Shown one piece after another: positions 1 through 5,223 of a stretch of 5,223 nt of DNA. How positions within the stretch are numbered: the first letter of the stretch is position 1; every line of letters begins with the position of its first letter. Position numbers and translations under genes: made by a program. The notes beneath the pieces were generated by a model. The model had not been told where the DNA came from, ran no database searches, and saw only the letters and a list, made by a program, of their open reading frames with translations. This DNA comes from Muribaculaceae bacterium (GTDB lineage Bacteria > Bacteroidota > Bacteroidia > Bacteroidales > Muribaculaceae), in assembly GCA_017619255.1 (NCBI GenBank), contig JAFZSS010000158.1, positions 1-5,223 on the forward strand. The letters are read 5' to 3'.

Positions 1-156
1 ATAGCCAAGGGCAGCGGCACCAGCGTCGAGGAGGTGAACCGCCTGCTGAAGCAGTTCCTGCAGATGCGTAAGGTGATGCACCAGGTATCGACCAATCCCA
101 TGCAGATGATGCGCAACGCCAAGGCACAGGCCAAGGCCGCCAAGCGCGGACGCTAA
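1..156 (+). CDS. ffh: Signal recognition particle protein Ffh, C-terminal end (partial)
   Basis: Frame 1 is open from the first base and ends in TAA at 154-156, giving 51 residues. They match the end of the Ffh M domain: GSGTSVEEVNRLLKQF is the hallmark helix region of the M domain, followed by a methionine-rich stretch (QMRKVM, NPMQMM) and a basic tail (AKAQAKAAKRGR). In the SRP family this domain binds 4.5S RNA and holds hydrophobic signal sequences in a methionine-lined groove; the GTPase domain lies upstream, outside the window. Ffh acts in the cytosol and delivers nascent membrane proteins to FtsY and SecYEG. The 5' part is cut by the window edge. Identification rests on the short but very characteristic motif. 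Confidence 0.93.
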   Translation: MAKGSGTSVEEVNRLLKQFLQMRKVMHQVSTNPMQMMRNAKAQAKAAKRGR

Positions 157-164
157 CCCCCAAA

Positions 165-234
165 GACCAGAAACTAAGGACTAGGGACTAAGGACTAAGG
201 ACTAGGGACTAGGGACTAAGGACTAGAAACTAAA
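165..234 (+). repeat. Tandem 7-bp repeat array (10 units) forming the capA leader
   Basis: Ten consecutive heptamers: gaccaga, aactaag, gactagg, gactaag, gactaag, gactagg, gactagg, gactaag, gactaga, aactaaa. The consensus is RACTARN, and the inner units differ only by A or G at position 6. The array fills nearly the whole ffh-capA gap and stops one base before the capA ATG at 236. Units 2-10 carry TAA or TAG, starting at 175, 182, 189 and so on every 7 bases. Because 7 is not a multiple of 3, each forward frame is stopped three times. CTA inside the same units closes the three reverse frames. No Shine-Dalgarno sequence or TAnnTTTG promoter motif is visible here. Confidence 0.93.
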
Positions 235-235
235 A

Positions 236-1297
236 ATGAAACTCCTCTCCATATTACTGCTGTCGGTCGTGCAGTTGCTACAAGGCAACCACACGGTCAA
301 TCTGACATTTGTGGGCGATGCCATGCAGCATGCGCCGCAGCTCACTGCGGCACAGCAGCCTGACGGCACCTACGACTACACGCCGTGCTTCCAGTACATC
401 GAGGAGGACATCCGCTGGGCCGACCTGGCAGTGGTCAACCTGGAGTGTCCCTTGGCTGGCAAGCCCTACACCGGCTATCCCTGCTTCAGCGCGCCCGAGA
501 GCTATGCCCAACAGCTGAAAAATGTGGGTTTTGATCTGTTTCTGACCGCCAATAACCATTGTCTGGACCGCCGCGACAGGGGACTGGTACACACCTGCCA
601 AACGCTGGACTCGTTAAAGATTCCGCACATTGGCACCTACCGCGACCAGCAGGAGCGCAGCAAGCGCCTGCCCTATATCGTGAACATCAAGGGCATCAGA
701 ATCGCCTTCCTGGACTACACCTATGGCACCAACGGCATCCCCATTCAGGGCAATGTCATTGTCGATTTCATCGACCAGCAACTCATTGCCGATGATATCG
801 CACAGGCACGCCAACAAGGCGCCGAAGCCATCTGCGTGAACCTGCATTGGGGCATTGAATACCAGCTCAAACCCGTTGCCTCGCAGCGCACCCTCGCCGA
901 CTTCCTCGTCTCACAAGGCGTGGATCTCATCATCGGCGGCCATCCCCATGTGGTGGAACCGATGGAGATGCGCTACAGCAAGGAGTATGACAAAAATGTG
1001 CTGCTCGTTTACAGCATGGGCAATTTCATCAGCAACCAGACCGACATCGACTGCCGCGGAGGCGCGATGGTCAAGGTGTCGTTGAAGAAAGAGAACGGCC
1101 GTCCCGTTGTCGTGAATCCGCGTTACAAGCTGTTCTTTGTGCAGAAGCCCAGGTCAAAAGGCGAGAACTATGTCCTCATCCCCGAGGCTCGTCCCGACCT
1201 GTTGCGCGCCGACAGCCAGGGCGAGTTCAACCGCTTCATGCAGCGCACCCACGACCTCGTCATGAGCAACAACATCAATGTCCCCAACGAGCAATAA
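236..1297 (+). CDS. CapA family protein (PGA_cap, metallophosphatase-like fold), probably exported
   Basis: A 353-residue protein of the CapA/PGA_cap family, named after a poly-gamma-glutamate capsule protein of Bacillus and related to calcineurin-like phosphoesterases. A short hydrophobic N-terminus (residues 1-17, MKLLSILLLSVVQLLQG) looks like a signal peptide. Family motifs follow in order: VGDAM with D28, NLECPL (N68, E70), TANNHCLDR (N106, N107, H108), NLHWGIEY (H204), GGHPHVVEP (H236, H238) and YSMGNFISNQ (S260, G262, N263). These acidic, Asn and His residues correspond to the metal-site positions of the fold, so it is probably an active metal-dependent enzyme; its substrate cannot be read from sequence. 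Many Bacteroidota carry CapA proteins with no capsule operon nearby, and none is seen here. The start at 236 gives the signal peptide and follows an in-frame TAG at 224. It lies 79 bp after ffh and could share its transcript. Confidence 0.9.
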   Translation: MKLLSILLLSVVQLLQGNHTVNLTFVGDAMQHAPQLTAAQQPDGTYDYTPCFQYIEEDIRWADLAVVNLECPLAGKPYTGYPCFSAPESYAQQLKNVGFDLFLTANNHCLDRRDRGLVHTCQTLDSLKIPHIGTYRDQQERSKRLPYIVNIKGIRIAFLDYTYGTNGIPIQGNVIVDFIDQQLIADDIAQARQQGAEAICVNLHWGIEYQLKPVASQRTLADFLVSQGVDLIIGGHPHVVEPMEMRYSKEYDKNVLLVYSMGNFISNQTDIDCRGGAMVKVSLKKENGRPVVVNPRYKLFFVQKPRSKGENYVLIPEARPDLLRADSQGEFNRFMQRTHDLVMSNNINVPNEQ

Positions 1298-1323
1298 CTA
1301 TCTCGTTCTTTATTGACAGTTCA

Positions 1324-1349
1324 CGGGCGTTCCCTATCGGGAGCGCCCG
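1324..1349. terminator. Strong hairpin between convergent genes, possible bidirectional terminator
   Basis: Eleven-base arms at 1324-1334 and 1339-1349 (CGGGCGTTCCC and GGGAGCGCCCG) pair with a single G-U/A-C mismatch position and a 4-base TATC loop. It sits 27 bp after the capA-like stop and 11 bp beyond the end of the dockerin gene on the other strand, where a shared terminator is expected. Neither side has a proper U-tract (ACATAATTGTTT on plus, TGAACTGTCAAT on minus), so it may act as a 3'-end stabilising hairpin or an inefficient terminator. Confidence 0.6.
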
Positions 1350-1359
1350 ACATAATTGT

Positions 1360-2274
1360 TTACCAGGTGCCGTTAAGCAGGTAGTTAATCAAGGCCGTGG
1401 CATCGCTGATGTCCACACCGCCTTCCAGATCACAGTTGGCATTGTCGAGGTTGATACCATCGGCATCACCGCTGAGCAAGTAGTTGATCAGGAGGGTTGC
1501 ATCGGAAATGTCCACCAAGCTGTCGTCGTTCACATCACCACGCATGGGAGTTGTTCCGCCCTCGGTATAGGTGTACTTGATGCGGGTCACGGGCAGTTCC
1601 ACATTGGTGCCACAGCCCAATGTCGCTGTTGCGTTGGGGAAATCACTGCTCTGAGCATAGTCCAAGAAACTATACCAGTTGTCGGTATAAGTCATTGCCT
1701 TGCCACGGATACCTGAAGTATAGAACGGGGCATAGTCAGAGCCACTGGTGCAGTTGTCATTGTCCTGAGCATCAAAGACAATCGTCACGAGAAGACTCTT
1801 GCCAGGAGTTAATGAAAAGGCTGACGCCAGCGGGAAGTAAACCTCGACATCCTCGCCATAGCAATTCAACAAGTTAAAGCCATAGTTGCCTTCCATGGCC
1901 AAGCCATCAAAGTTGAAGAACTGCTTGACACCATTCTCGTTCACAGCGAATTCTGTGGCATCGGTTTCCTGAAGATACACCTTAATGATACGGGTGATTT
2001 CTTCAAAGGTCTCACTGTAGAACTTGAAACGCATGTCAGTAATCTTCACATTTTGCTTGCCATTCAAGTCAGCGAGCAGGTCGGGCGTATAGAGCATCTG
2101 CACTCCAGTGTGGGCCAAGTAAAAGTTGGTCGGAGCCATATCAAAGTAAGAACCATTGTAGAGATCTGAAGCGTTCTCAAAGTCGCCAATCTCAATTACT
2201 CCACTCTGAACCTGTGCCTGGGCACACATACTTAATGCAGCAACAACTGCAATAAAAAGAGTCAATCTTTTCAT
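1360..2274 (-). CDS. Secreted protein with C-terminal type I dockerin domain
   Basis: A 304-residue exported protein. Residues 1-20 (MKRLTLFIAVVAALSMCAQA) form a clear signal peptide with an AxA-type cleavage site. Residues 25-235 are rich in aromatic residues and alternating hydrophobics and read as a beta-sandwich-like region that I do not recognise. Residues 244-304 are a type I dockerin: two F-hand-like repeats with matching helices, VDISDATLLINYLLSG (254-269) and VDISDATALINYLLNG (287-302). Calcium-loop ligands are canonical in repeat 1 (D247, N249, D251, D258) and altered in repeat 2 (N280, D282, E284, D291). Dockerins bind cohesin modules, but no cohesin is visible here. The protein ends right after the dockerin, with no type 9 secretion sorting domain. 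I chose the ATG at 2274 because it starts the signal peptide. The frame stays open upstream to 2568, but that extension runs through the neighbouring terminator. MID from the ATG at 2283 is a minor alternative. Confidence 0.85.
   Translation of the reverse strand: MKRLTLFIAVVAALSMCAQAQVQSGVIEIGDFENASDLYNGSYFDMAPTNFYLAHTGVQMLYTPDLLADLNGKQNVKITDMRFKFYSETFEEITRIIKVYLQETDATEFAVNENGVKQFFNFDGLAMEGNYGFNLLNCYGEDVEVYFPLASAFSLTPGKSLLVTIVFDAQDNDNCTSGSDYAPFYTSGIRGKAMTYTDNWYSFLDYAQSSDFPNATATLGCGTNVELPVTRIKYTYTEGGTTPMRGDVNDDSLVDISDATLLINYLLSGDADGINLDNANCDLEGGVDISDATALINYLLNGTW
1369..1515 (-). repeat. Duplicated dockerin segment (two 16-residue copies)
   Basis: The segments coding for residues 254-269 (1468-1515) and 287-302 (1369-1416) are copies offset by 99 bp, equal to 33 residues. 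The proteins differ at 2 of 16 positions, while the DNA has diverged at many third positions. This is the normal internal duplication of a dockerin, with both copies under amino-acid-level constraint. Confidence 0.85.
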
Positions 2275-2317
2275 ATCTATCATTTTTAAATCATAATAAT
2301 TACCACTAAATCTGGCG

Positions 2318-2325
2318 CAAAAATA
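2318..2325 (-). promoter_or_regulatory. Candidate Bacteroidota -7 promoter element for the dockerin gene
   Basis: Read on the minus strand this is TATTTTTG, an exact match to the Bacteroidota -7 consensus TAnnTTTG. It lies 43 bases upstream of the ATG at 2274, which would leave a leader of roughly 35-40 nt. It also lies downstream of the terminator of the preceding gene, where a new promoter is needed. No convincing -33 TTTG element is visible at the expected distance, so the call rests on one motif plus position. Confidence 0.5.
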
Positions 2326-2396
2326 CAATAAATGTCCGATAATATCGACCTGAAGCTGAAAAAACCGGGAATAATCATGCAAGCGTTCCATTTGAC

Positions 2397-2433
2397 AAAA
2401 AGAAGGACAGTCCGAATCATCAGTCTGTCCTTC
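2397..2433 (-). terminator. Intrinsic terminator after the trxB-DUF3784 unit
   Basis: On the minus strand, GAAGGACAG (2433-2425) pairs perfectly with CTGTCCTTC (2410-2402) across a 14-base loop. Five T residues follow (2401-2397). It begins 20 bp after the DUF3784 stop codon, and a separate promoter candidate for the next gene follows. It therefore marks the end of the trxB-containing transcript. Confidence 0.85.
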
Positions 2434-2453
2434 GCTAAATTTCTTGCGATTCT

Positions 2454-2768
2454 TTATTTCTTCTTGCACCAAGTGTTGGCGATGACAATGCCAGCGACAA
2501 GGCCTATCAACAAGACGGGCAAAGCTCCGAGCAAAACGACAACGATATCGTCGATCCAAGCCGCACACCAGACAAATGCCGTAGTAAACAATATCATCAC
2601 TGCGACGACCGTCCTCAAGCGCTTGAGATTGAACTGCTGACGTTCTTCTTTGCTGGCGGTATTGTAGCCTGCAATCAATCCATCACCCCAGCCCTTCAAG
2701 ATGACGAAGGCCAGAAAGACCATCCCCAAGGTCACTAGTGCAAAGATGACAATCAACATTGTGTCCAT
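2454..2768 (-). CDS. DUF3784 family small membrane protein
   Basis: A 104-residue protein with three predicted membrane helices at about residues 4-24, 52-69 and 73-97, and a basic end (CKKK). Between helices 1 and 2 is GWGDGLIAGYNTASKEER (residues 26-43), which matches the conserved LIAGYNTMSKEEK signature I know from DUF3784, a family of about 100 residues with no assigned function. The start at 2768 (MDTMLIV) lies 11 bp after the trxB stop; the ATG at 2759 is a possible alternative. The frame extends upstream to 2819, but those residues (MSRRHRRETV) lie inside trxB and are strongly basic, unlike the family N-terminus. The tight spacing makes co-transcription, and perhaps translational coupling, with trxB likely. 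Function unknown. Confidence 0.8.
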   Translation of the reverse strand: MDTMLIVIFALVTLGMVFLAFVILKGWGDGLIAGYNTASKEERQQFNLKRLRTVVAVMILFTTAFVWCAAWIDDIVVVLLGALPVLLIGLVAGIVIANTWCKKK

Positions 2769-2779
2769 CTCGACAATTC

Positions 2780-3706
2780 TCAGTTGAGGAACTGTTTCAC
2801 GTCGATGGCGGCGCGACAACCTCCAGCGGCTGCGACGATGGCCTGACGATAGTGCGGGTCGGCAACATCACCAGCGGCGAATACGCCGTCTACATTGGTG
2901 GCGGTGTTGTGACCCGTGAGCTTGATGTAACCCTGCTCGTCAAGGTCAACCTGGCCGCCCAGGAAGTCGGTGTTGGGGCGGTGGCCGATGGCGAGGAAAA
3001 AACCGTCGATGGCGATGTCAAACAGTTCCTCCTTGTCGGTGCCCTTGAAGCGTACCAGATGGGCGCCTTCCACACCGTTGTCGCCAAAAAGGCCCACGGT
3101 GTTGGTGTTGAACAGAATCTCGATCTTCTCGTTCTCCTTGACGCGCTGCTGCATTGCCTCGCTGGCGCGCAGGTAGTCCTTGCGAACGATGAGATACACC
3201 TTGTTAGCCAGATGGCTCAGGTAATCGGCCTCTTCACAGGCAGTGTCACCACCGCCCACGACAGCCACGACCTTCTTGCGATAGAAGAAGCCGTCGCAGG
3301 TCGCGCAAGCCGACACACCCTGACCAGCATACTTTGTCTCATCGGGCAGTCCCAGATACTTGGCCGTGGCACCGGTGGCGACGATGATGGTGTCGGCAGT
3401 GAGTTGCTCTCCTCCATCAAGGGTCACGACAAACGGGCGCTGGCTCATGTCGATACCAGCCACGAGGCCTGATTTCATCTTCGCGCCCAGGTTCACCGCC
3501 TGCTGACGCATATTGTCCATCAACTGGAAGCCGTCAATCCCCTCGGGGAAACCCGGGAAGTTCTCGATTGTGGTCGTCTGGGTCAACTGTCCGCCCACCT
3601 GCAAGCCCTCGATGAGCAAGCAATCAATAGCCGAACGCACCAGATAAATCGCTGCGGTATAACCGGCAGGGCCGGAACCGATAATCAAACATTGAGTATG
3701 AATCAT
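2780..3706 (-). CDS. trxB: Thioredoxin-disulfide reductase
   Basis: A 308-residue flavoprotein of the usual TrxB length, which reduces thioredoxin with NADPH in the cytoplasm. The N-terminal FAD site is IIGSGPAG (G10, G12, G15). The redox-active disulfide is SACATCDG, with C134 and C137. The NADPH domain has VVGGGDTACEEA (149-160) and VRKDYLRAS (174-182). The last is a variant of the HRRDxFRA phosphate-binding motif in which the leading His is Val and the second Arg is Lys. The C-terminal FAD motif GVFAAGDVADPHYRQAIVAAAGGCRAAID (274-302) is intact. All catalytic elements are present. The ATG at 3706 gives the expected N-terminus and sits directly behind a heptamer array. No TAnnTTTG promoter is visible in the 141-bp spacer, so it may be read from the TlpA-like genes or from an atypical promoter. 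Confidence 0.95.
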   Translation of the reverse strand: MIHTQCLIIGSGPAGYTAAIYLVRSAIDCLLIEGLQVGGQLTQTTTIENFPGFPEGIDGFQLMDNMRQQAVNLGAKMKSGLVAGIDMSQRPFVVTLDGGEQLTADTIIVATGATAKYLGLPDETKYAGQGVSACATCDGFFYRKKVVAVVGGGDTACEEADYLSHLANKVYLIVRKDYLRASEAMQQRVKENEKIEILFNTNTVGLFGDNGVEGAHLVRFKGTDKEELFDIAIDGFFLAIGHRPNTDFLGGQVDLDEQGYIKLTGHNTATNVDGVFAAGDVADPHYRQAIVAAAGGCRAAIDVKQFLN

Positions 3707-3707
3707 A

Positions 3708-3749
3708 TAGAGTTGTAAGTTATAAGTTATAAGTTTTTAGTTTTCAGTA
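3708..3749 (-). repeat. Tandem 7-bp repeat array (6 units) forming the trxB leader
   Basis: Read on the minus strand toward trxB the units are tactgaa, aactaaa, aacttat, aacttat, aacttac, aactcta, followed by one base and the ATG at 3706. The consensus is AACTNNN, with two identical central copies. Stop codons on the coding strand (TGA at 3746-3744, TAA at 3739-3737, 3729-3727 and 3722-3720) fall in all three frames. TAA or TAG on the plus strand does the same. The array has the same unit length, the same RACT core and the same one-base distance to the ATG as the array before the capA-like gene. Confidence 0.85.
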
Positions 3750-3768
3750 CAATTACTATCGCCTAGAA

Positions 3769-3841
3769 GCGGATACCAATTCGCGAAATACGAGACAATG
3801 CGAATGCGGATGCCAATTAGTTCAATTAGCGTAATTCGTAG
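3769..3841. repeat. Degenerate repeats in the TlpA-trxB spacer
   Basis: Two near-identical 15-mers, gcggataccaattcg (3769-3783) and gcggatgccaattag (3806-3820), match at 13 of 15 positions and are 37 bp apart. Three 9-bp units follow or overlap the second: aattagttc (3815), aattagcgt (3824) and aattcgtag (3833). A small palindrome, TTCGCGAA, lies at 3780-3787. The region follows the TlpA-like stop codon on the minus strand. I see no clear hairpin plus U-tract, so nothing identifies it as a terminator. It may be remnant repeat DNA. Confidence 0.55.
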
Positions 3842-3847
3842 TTTAGA

Positions 3848-4984
3848 TTATTGCAGCACCTGGTCAAGGTAGTCATAGAACTTGGGATCCTCGCCGATGA
3901 CGATCTTGGCGACCTGGCCTTCAGGGTTAACGACGATCTTGGTGGGGAAACTTTGTACGCCATAGTACCACACTGGATTGTCACCCTTTTCGCTGTCACA
4001 ATACACATGCAGCCAGGGCAATTCATGCTTGGCGACAGCGGCTTTCCATTTCTCGACCGTGTCGTTGCAGTCCACACCCAGGATCTCCAGTTTATCGTTG
4101 TATTTGGCGTAATATTCCTTCATCTTAGGCATACCCTTGATGCACCAGCCGCACCATGATCCCCAAAAGTCGATGATTACCCATTTTCCGCGCAAGCTAT
4201 TCAGTGCCAGCGGATTACCATTAATGTCATTCAGGGTGAAATCAGGAGCCATGCAACCCTCAAGGGCATACTTCTTTGCTTCTTCCTCTGCCTCTTTTTG
4301 TGCCTTCTCGAGGTTTTTCTTATACAGGTTTGCAGCCATACTATTACGAGCGCGATCGGTCAGCAGGGCAGCAGCGGCTTCAATATCCTCGACTTCATCT
4401 GGCAATTCAGCAATCAACGCAGCAGCGGCATCCTGATCGGGATGAGCCTTGACATACTCCATCAAGGCAGATACATAGGCCTCAGTCAATTTCGGCATGT
4501 TCTCTTGATACTCTTCCATCAACTGTTCTTGTGGTGTGCCGGCATCCAGCTGTTCCCTGAGGTGCATTATAAATATTTCAACAGCCTTATTCGACGGCTC
4601 CAGCCAATTCTGAGCCTCATTATAGTCCACATAAAACTGAGAGCCGCTCAGCTGAATCTCACCATTTTTTTCATCCTTTGTGACGATGAGCTTCTCGCCA
4701 GGAATGGCAGGAACAGTAACATATCTATCACCTCTTTCTCCTTCACCGGCCCATTGCATGATTTCCAGTAACGAAGCATCCTTAAGGTCGAAGTTCACTT
4801 CCTGCATCTCGCCTGTAACTGCACGAAGTTGTTCCATTCCAAGGTCACGGATGAATAACCTCACCGAGTCTCCGAGCCCCTCAAAGGTGCCCTTAACTGT
4901 AAACTCACCACTTTGGGCCATCGTGCCCAATGCCATCATGCCTGCAAGCATGGATAAAAACAATTTCTTCTTCATATCTTTCAT
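3848..4984 (-). CDS. TlpA-like thiol-disulfide oxidoreductase with DUF4369-like N-terminus
   Basis: A 378-residue exported protein. Residues 1-23 are a signal peptide (KKKLFLSMLAGMMALGTMA); with no Cys at the cleavage site it is not a lipoprotein. Residues 25-120 resemble DUF4369, the beta-rich domain often placed before thioredoxin folds in Bacteroidota. Residues 125-243 are helical, ending in a charged coiled-coil-like stretch (KKNLEKAQKEAEEEAKK). Residues 244-378 are a thioredoxin/TlpA fold starting APDFTLNDINGNPLALNSLRGKWVIIDFW. The active site is WCGWC (C278, C281), with Trp where classic TlpA has Pro, and the cis-proline is P347 (SFPT). It probably reduces or isomerises disulfides in periplasmic proteins; its partner is unknown. 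Extra cysteines are C244, C306 and C329. It starts 10 bp after the upstream homologue, so the two are co-transcribed. The ATG at 4975 (MKKKLF) is an equally possible start. Confidence 0.9.
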   Translation of the reverse strand: MKDMKKKLFLSMLAGMMALGTMAQSGEFTVKGTFEGLGDSVRLFIRDLGMEQLRAVTGEMQEVNFDLKDASLLEIMQWAGEGERGDRYVTVPAIPGEKLIVTKDEKNGEIQLSGSQFYVDYNEAQNWLEPSNKAVEIFIMHLREQLDAGTPQEQLMEEYQENMPKLTEAYVSALMEYVKAHPDQDAAAALIAELPDEVEDIEAAAALLTDRARNSMAANLYKKNLEKAQKEAEEEAKKYALEGCMAPDFTLNDINGNPLALNSLRGKWVIIDFWGSWCGWCIKGMPKMKEYYAKYNDKLEILGVDCNDTVEKWKAAVAKHELPWLHVYCDSEKGDNPVWYYGVQSFPTKIVVNPEGQVAKIVIGEDPKFYDYLDQVLQ

Positions 4985-4994
4985 TATTAAGTGA

Positions 4995-5223
4995 TTATTC
5001 GAATAATATCTTGAAGATTTCCCTGAAATCTTCTACCGTGCCGCTCTTCATCGCGACTTTGCCTGACGGAGCAATGAGGAAGAAGGCAGGAGTAGCAGTT
5101 TCGCCATAGAGGTAGACGGGACTTGGAGCATCGACATCAAAGTCTTCATGCACGTTCAACCAGGGCAAATCGTGAATTTTGACCGCAGATTTCCAGTCGG
5201 CTTCATCGTCTTCACAGTCCACG
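4995..5223 (-). CDS. Thioredoxin-fold (TlpA-like) protein, C-terminal end (partial)
   Basis: The frame is open to the window edge and ends in TAA at 4997-4995, leaving 75 readable residues (VDCEDDEADW...FKILFE). They align along their whole length with residues 304-378 of the next gene. Shared features include VDCxD, WKxAVxxHxLPWLxV, PVxxYG, a cis-proline (TATP versus SFPT) and PxGxVA, about a third identical by eye with a one-residue gap. It is therefore the C-terminal half of a thioredoxin fold of the same family. The catalytic CxxC would lie upstream, outside the window, so its activity cannot be judged. The GTG at 5222 is an internal valine, not a start. The next gene begins 10 bp after the stop, which indicates one operon. 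Confidence 0.85.
   Translation of the reverse strand, partial: VDCEDDEADWKSAVKIHDLPWLNVHEDFDVDAPSPVYLYGETATPAFFLIAPSGKVAMKSGTVEDFREIFKILFE

Noticed and set aside
165..234. CRISPR-like or attachment-site reading of the heptamer array
   Set aside because: The units are 7 bp with no spacers, and there are no cas genes, integrase or flanking duplications. It is a simple tandem repeat.
278..601. Minus-strand open frame opposite the capA-like gene
   Set aside because: It is a shadow of the capA-like coding sequence with no motif or start context. The plus-strand protein carries all the family motifs.
2275..2568. N-terminal extension of the dockerin protein (98 extra residues)
   Set aside because: The extension runs through a strong terminator hairpin, the end of the DUF3784 gene and the candidate promoter. 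It has no protein-like character, and the signal peptide starts cleanly at 2274.
2769..2819. Extended start of the DUF3784 protein inside trxB
   Set aside because: The extra 17 residues are basic and derived from the end of trxB in another frame. The internal ATG at 2768 gives a normal family N-terminus with a membrane helix.
2759..3472. Long plus-strand open frame of 237 residues opposite trxB
   Set aside because: It is antisense to an unambiguous trxB. Its Val/Gly/Leu-rich sequence is what the complement of a GC-rich gene gives, with no recognisable motif. It also starts inside the junction of two real genes.
4298..4771. Plus-strand open frame of 157 residues opposite the TlpA-like gene
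   Set aside because: It lies wholly within the well-supported TlpA-like gene on the other strand and shows no recognisable domain.

Overview
The window looks like chromosomal DNA from a Bacteroidota member, most likely a gut Bacteroidales of the Prevotella/Muribaculaceae type. The reasons are two neighbouring TlpA-like oxidoreductases (one with a DUF4369-type N-terminus and a WCGWC active site), a secreted dockerin protein, a DUF3784 membrane protein, AT-rich leaders without Shine-Dalgarno sequences, and one match to the Bacteroidota -7 element TAnnTTTG. The genus is inference; there is no rRNA or other strong taxonomic marker here.

Layout. On the plus strand are the last 51 codons of ffh (signal recognition particle GTPase, M domain), a 70-bp array of ten 7-bp repeats, and a complete capA-like gene (PGA_cap family, 353 aa). 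A hairpin then separates it from a convergent minus-strand block. Read in its own direction from the right edge, that block holds: the C-terminal part of a thioredoxin-fold protein; 10 bp later a complete TlpA-like thiol-disulfide oxidoreductase (378 aa); a 141-bp repeat-rich spacer; thioredoxin reductase trxB (308 aa); 11 bp later a small three-helix DUF3784 membrane protein; an intrinsic terminator; and, with its own candidate promoter, a 304-aa secreted protein ending in a type I dockerin.

How the genes fit together. The two TlpA-like genes are homologous neighbours and almost certainly one transcript, with a role in envelope thiol-disulfide chemistry. TrxB supplies electrons to cytoplasmic thioredoxin. 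A link to the exported TlpA-like proteins would need a membrane carrier such as CcdA/DsbD, which is not in this window. CapA-like, TlpA-like and dockerin proteins all carry signal peptides or export signals, so most products act at the envelope or outside the cell.

The most unusual structure is non-coding. The leaders of capA and trxB, on opposite strands and in unrelated genes, both consist of tandem 7-bp repeats with an RACT core, and both arrays end exactly one base before the ATG. Each array closes all six reading frames with stop codons. I found no RNA genes, CRISPR arrays or insertion sequences, and no gene-free stretch reaches 300 bp.
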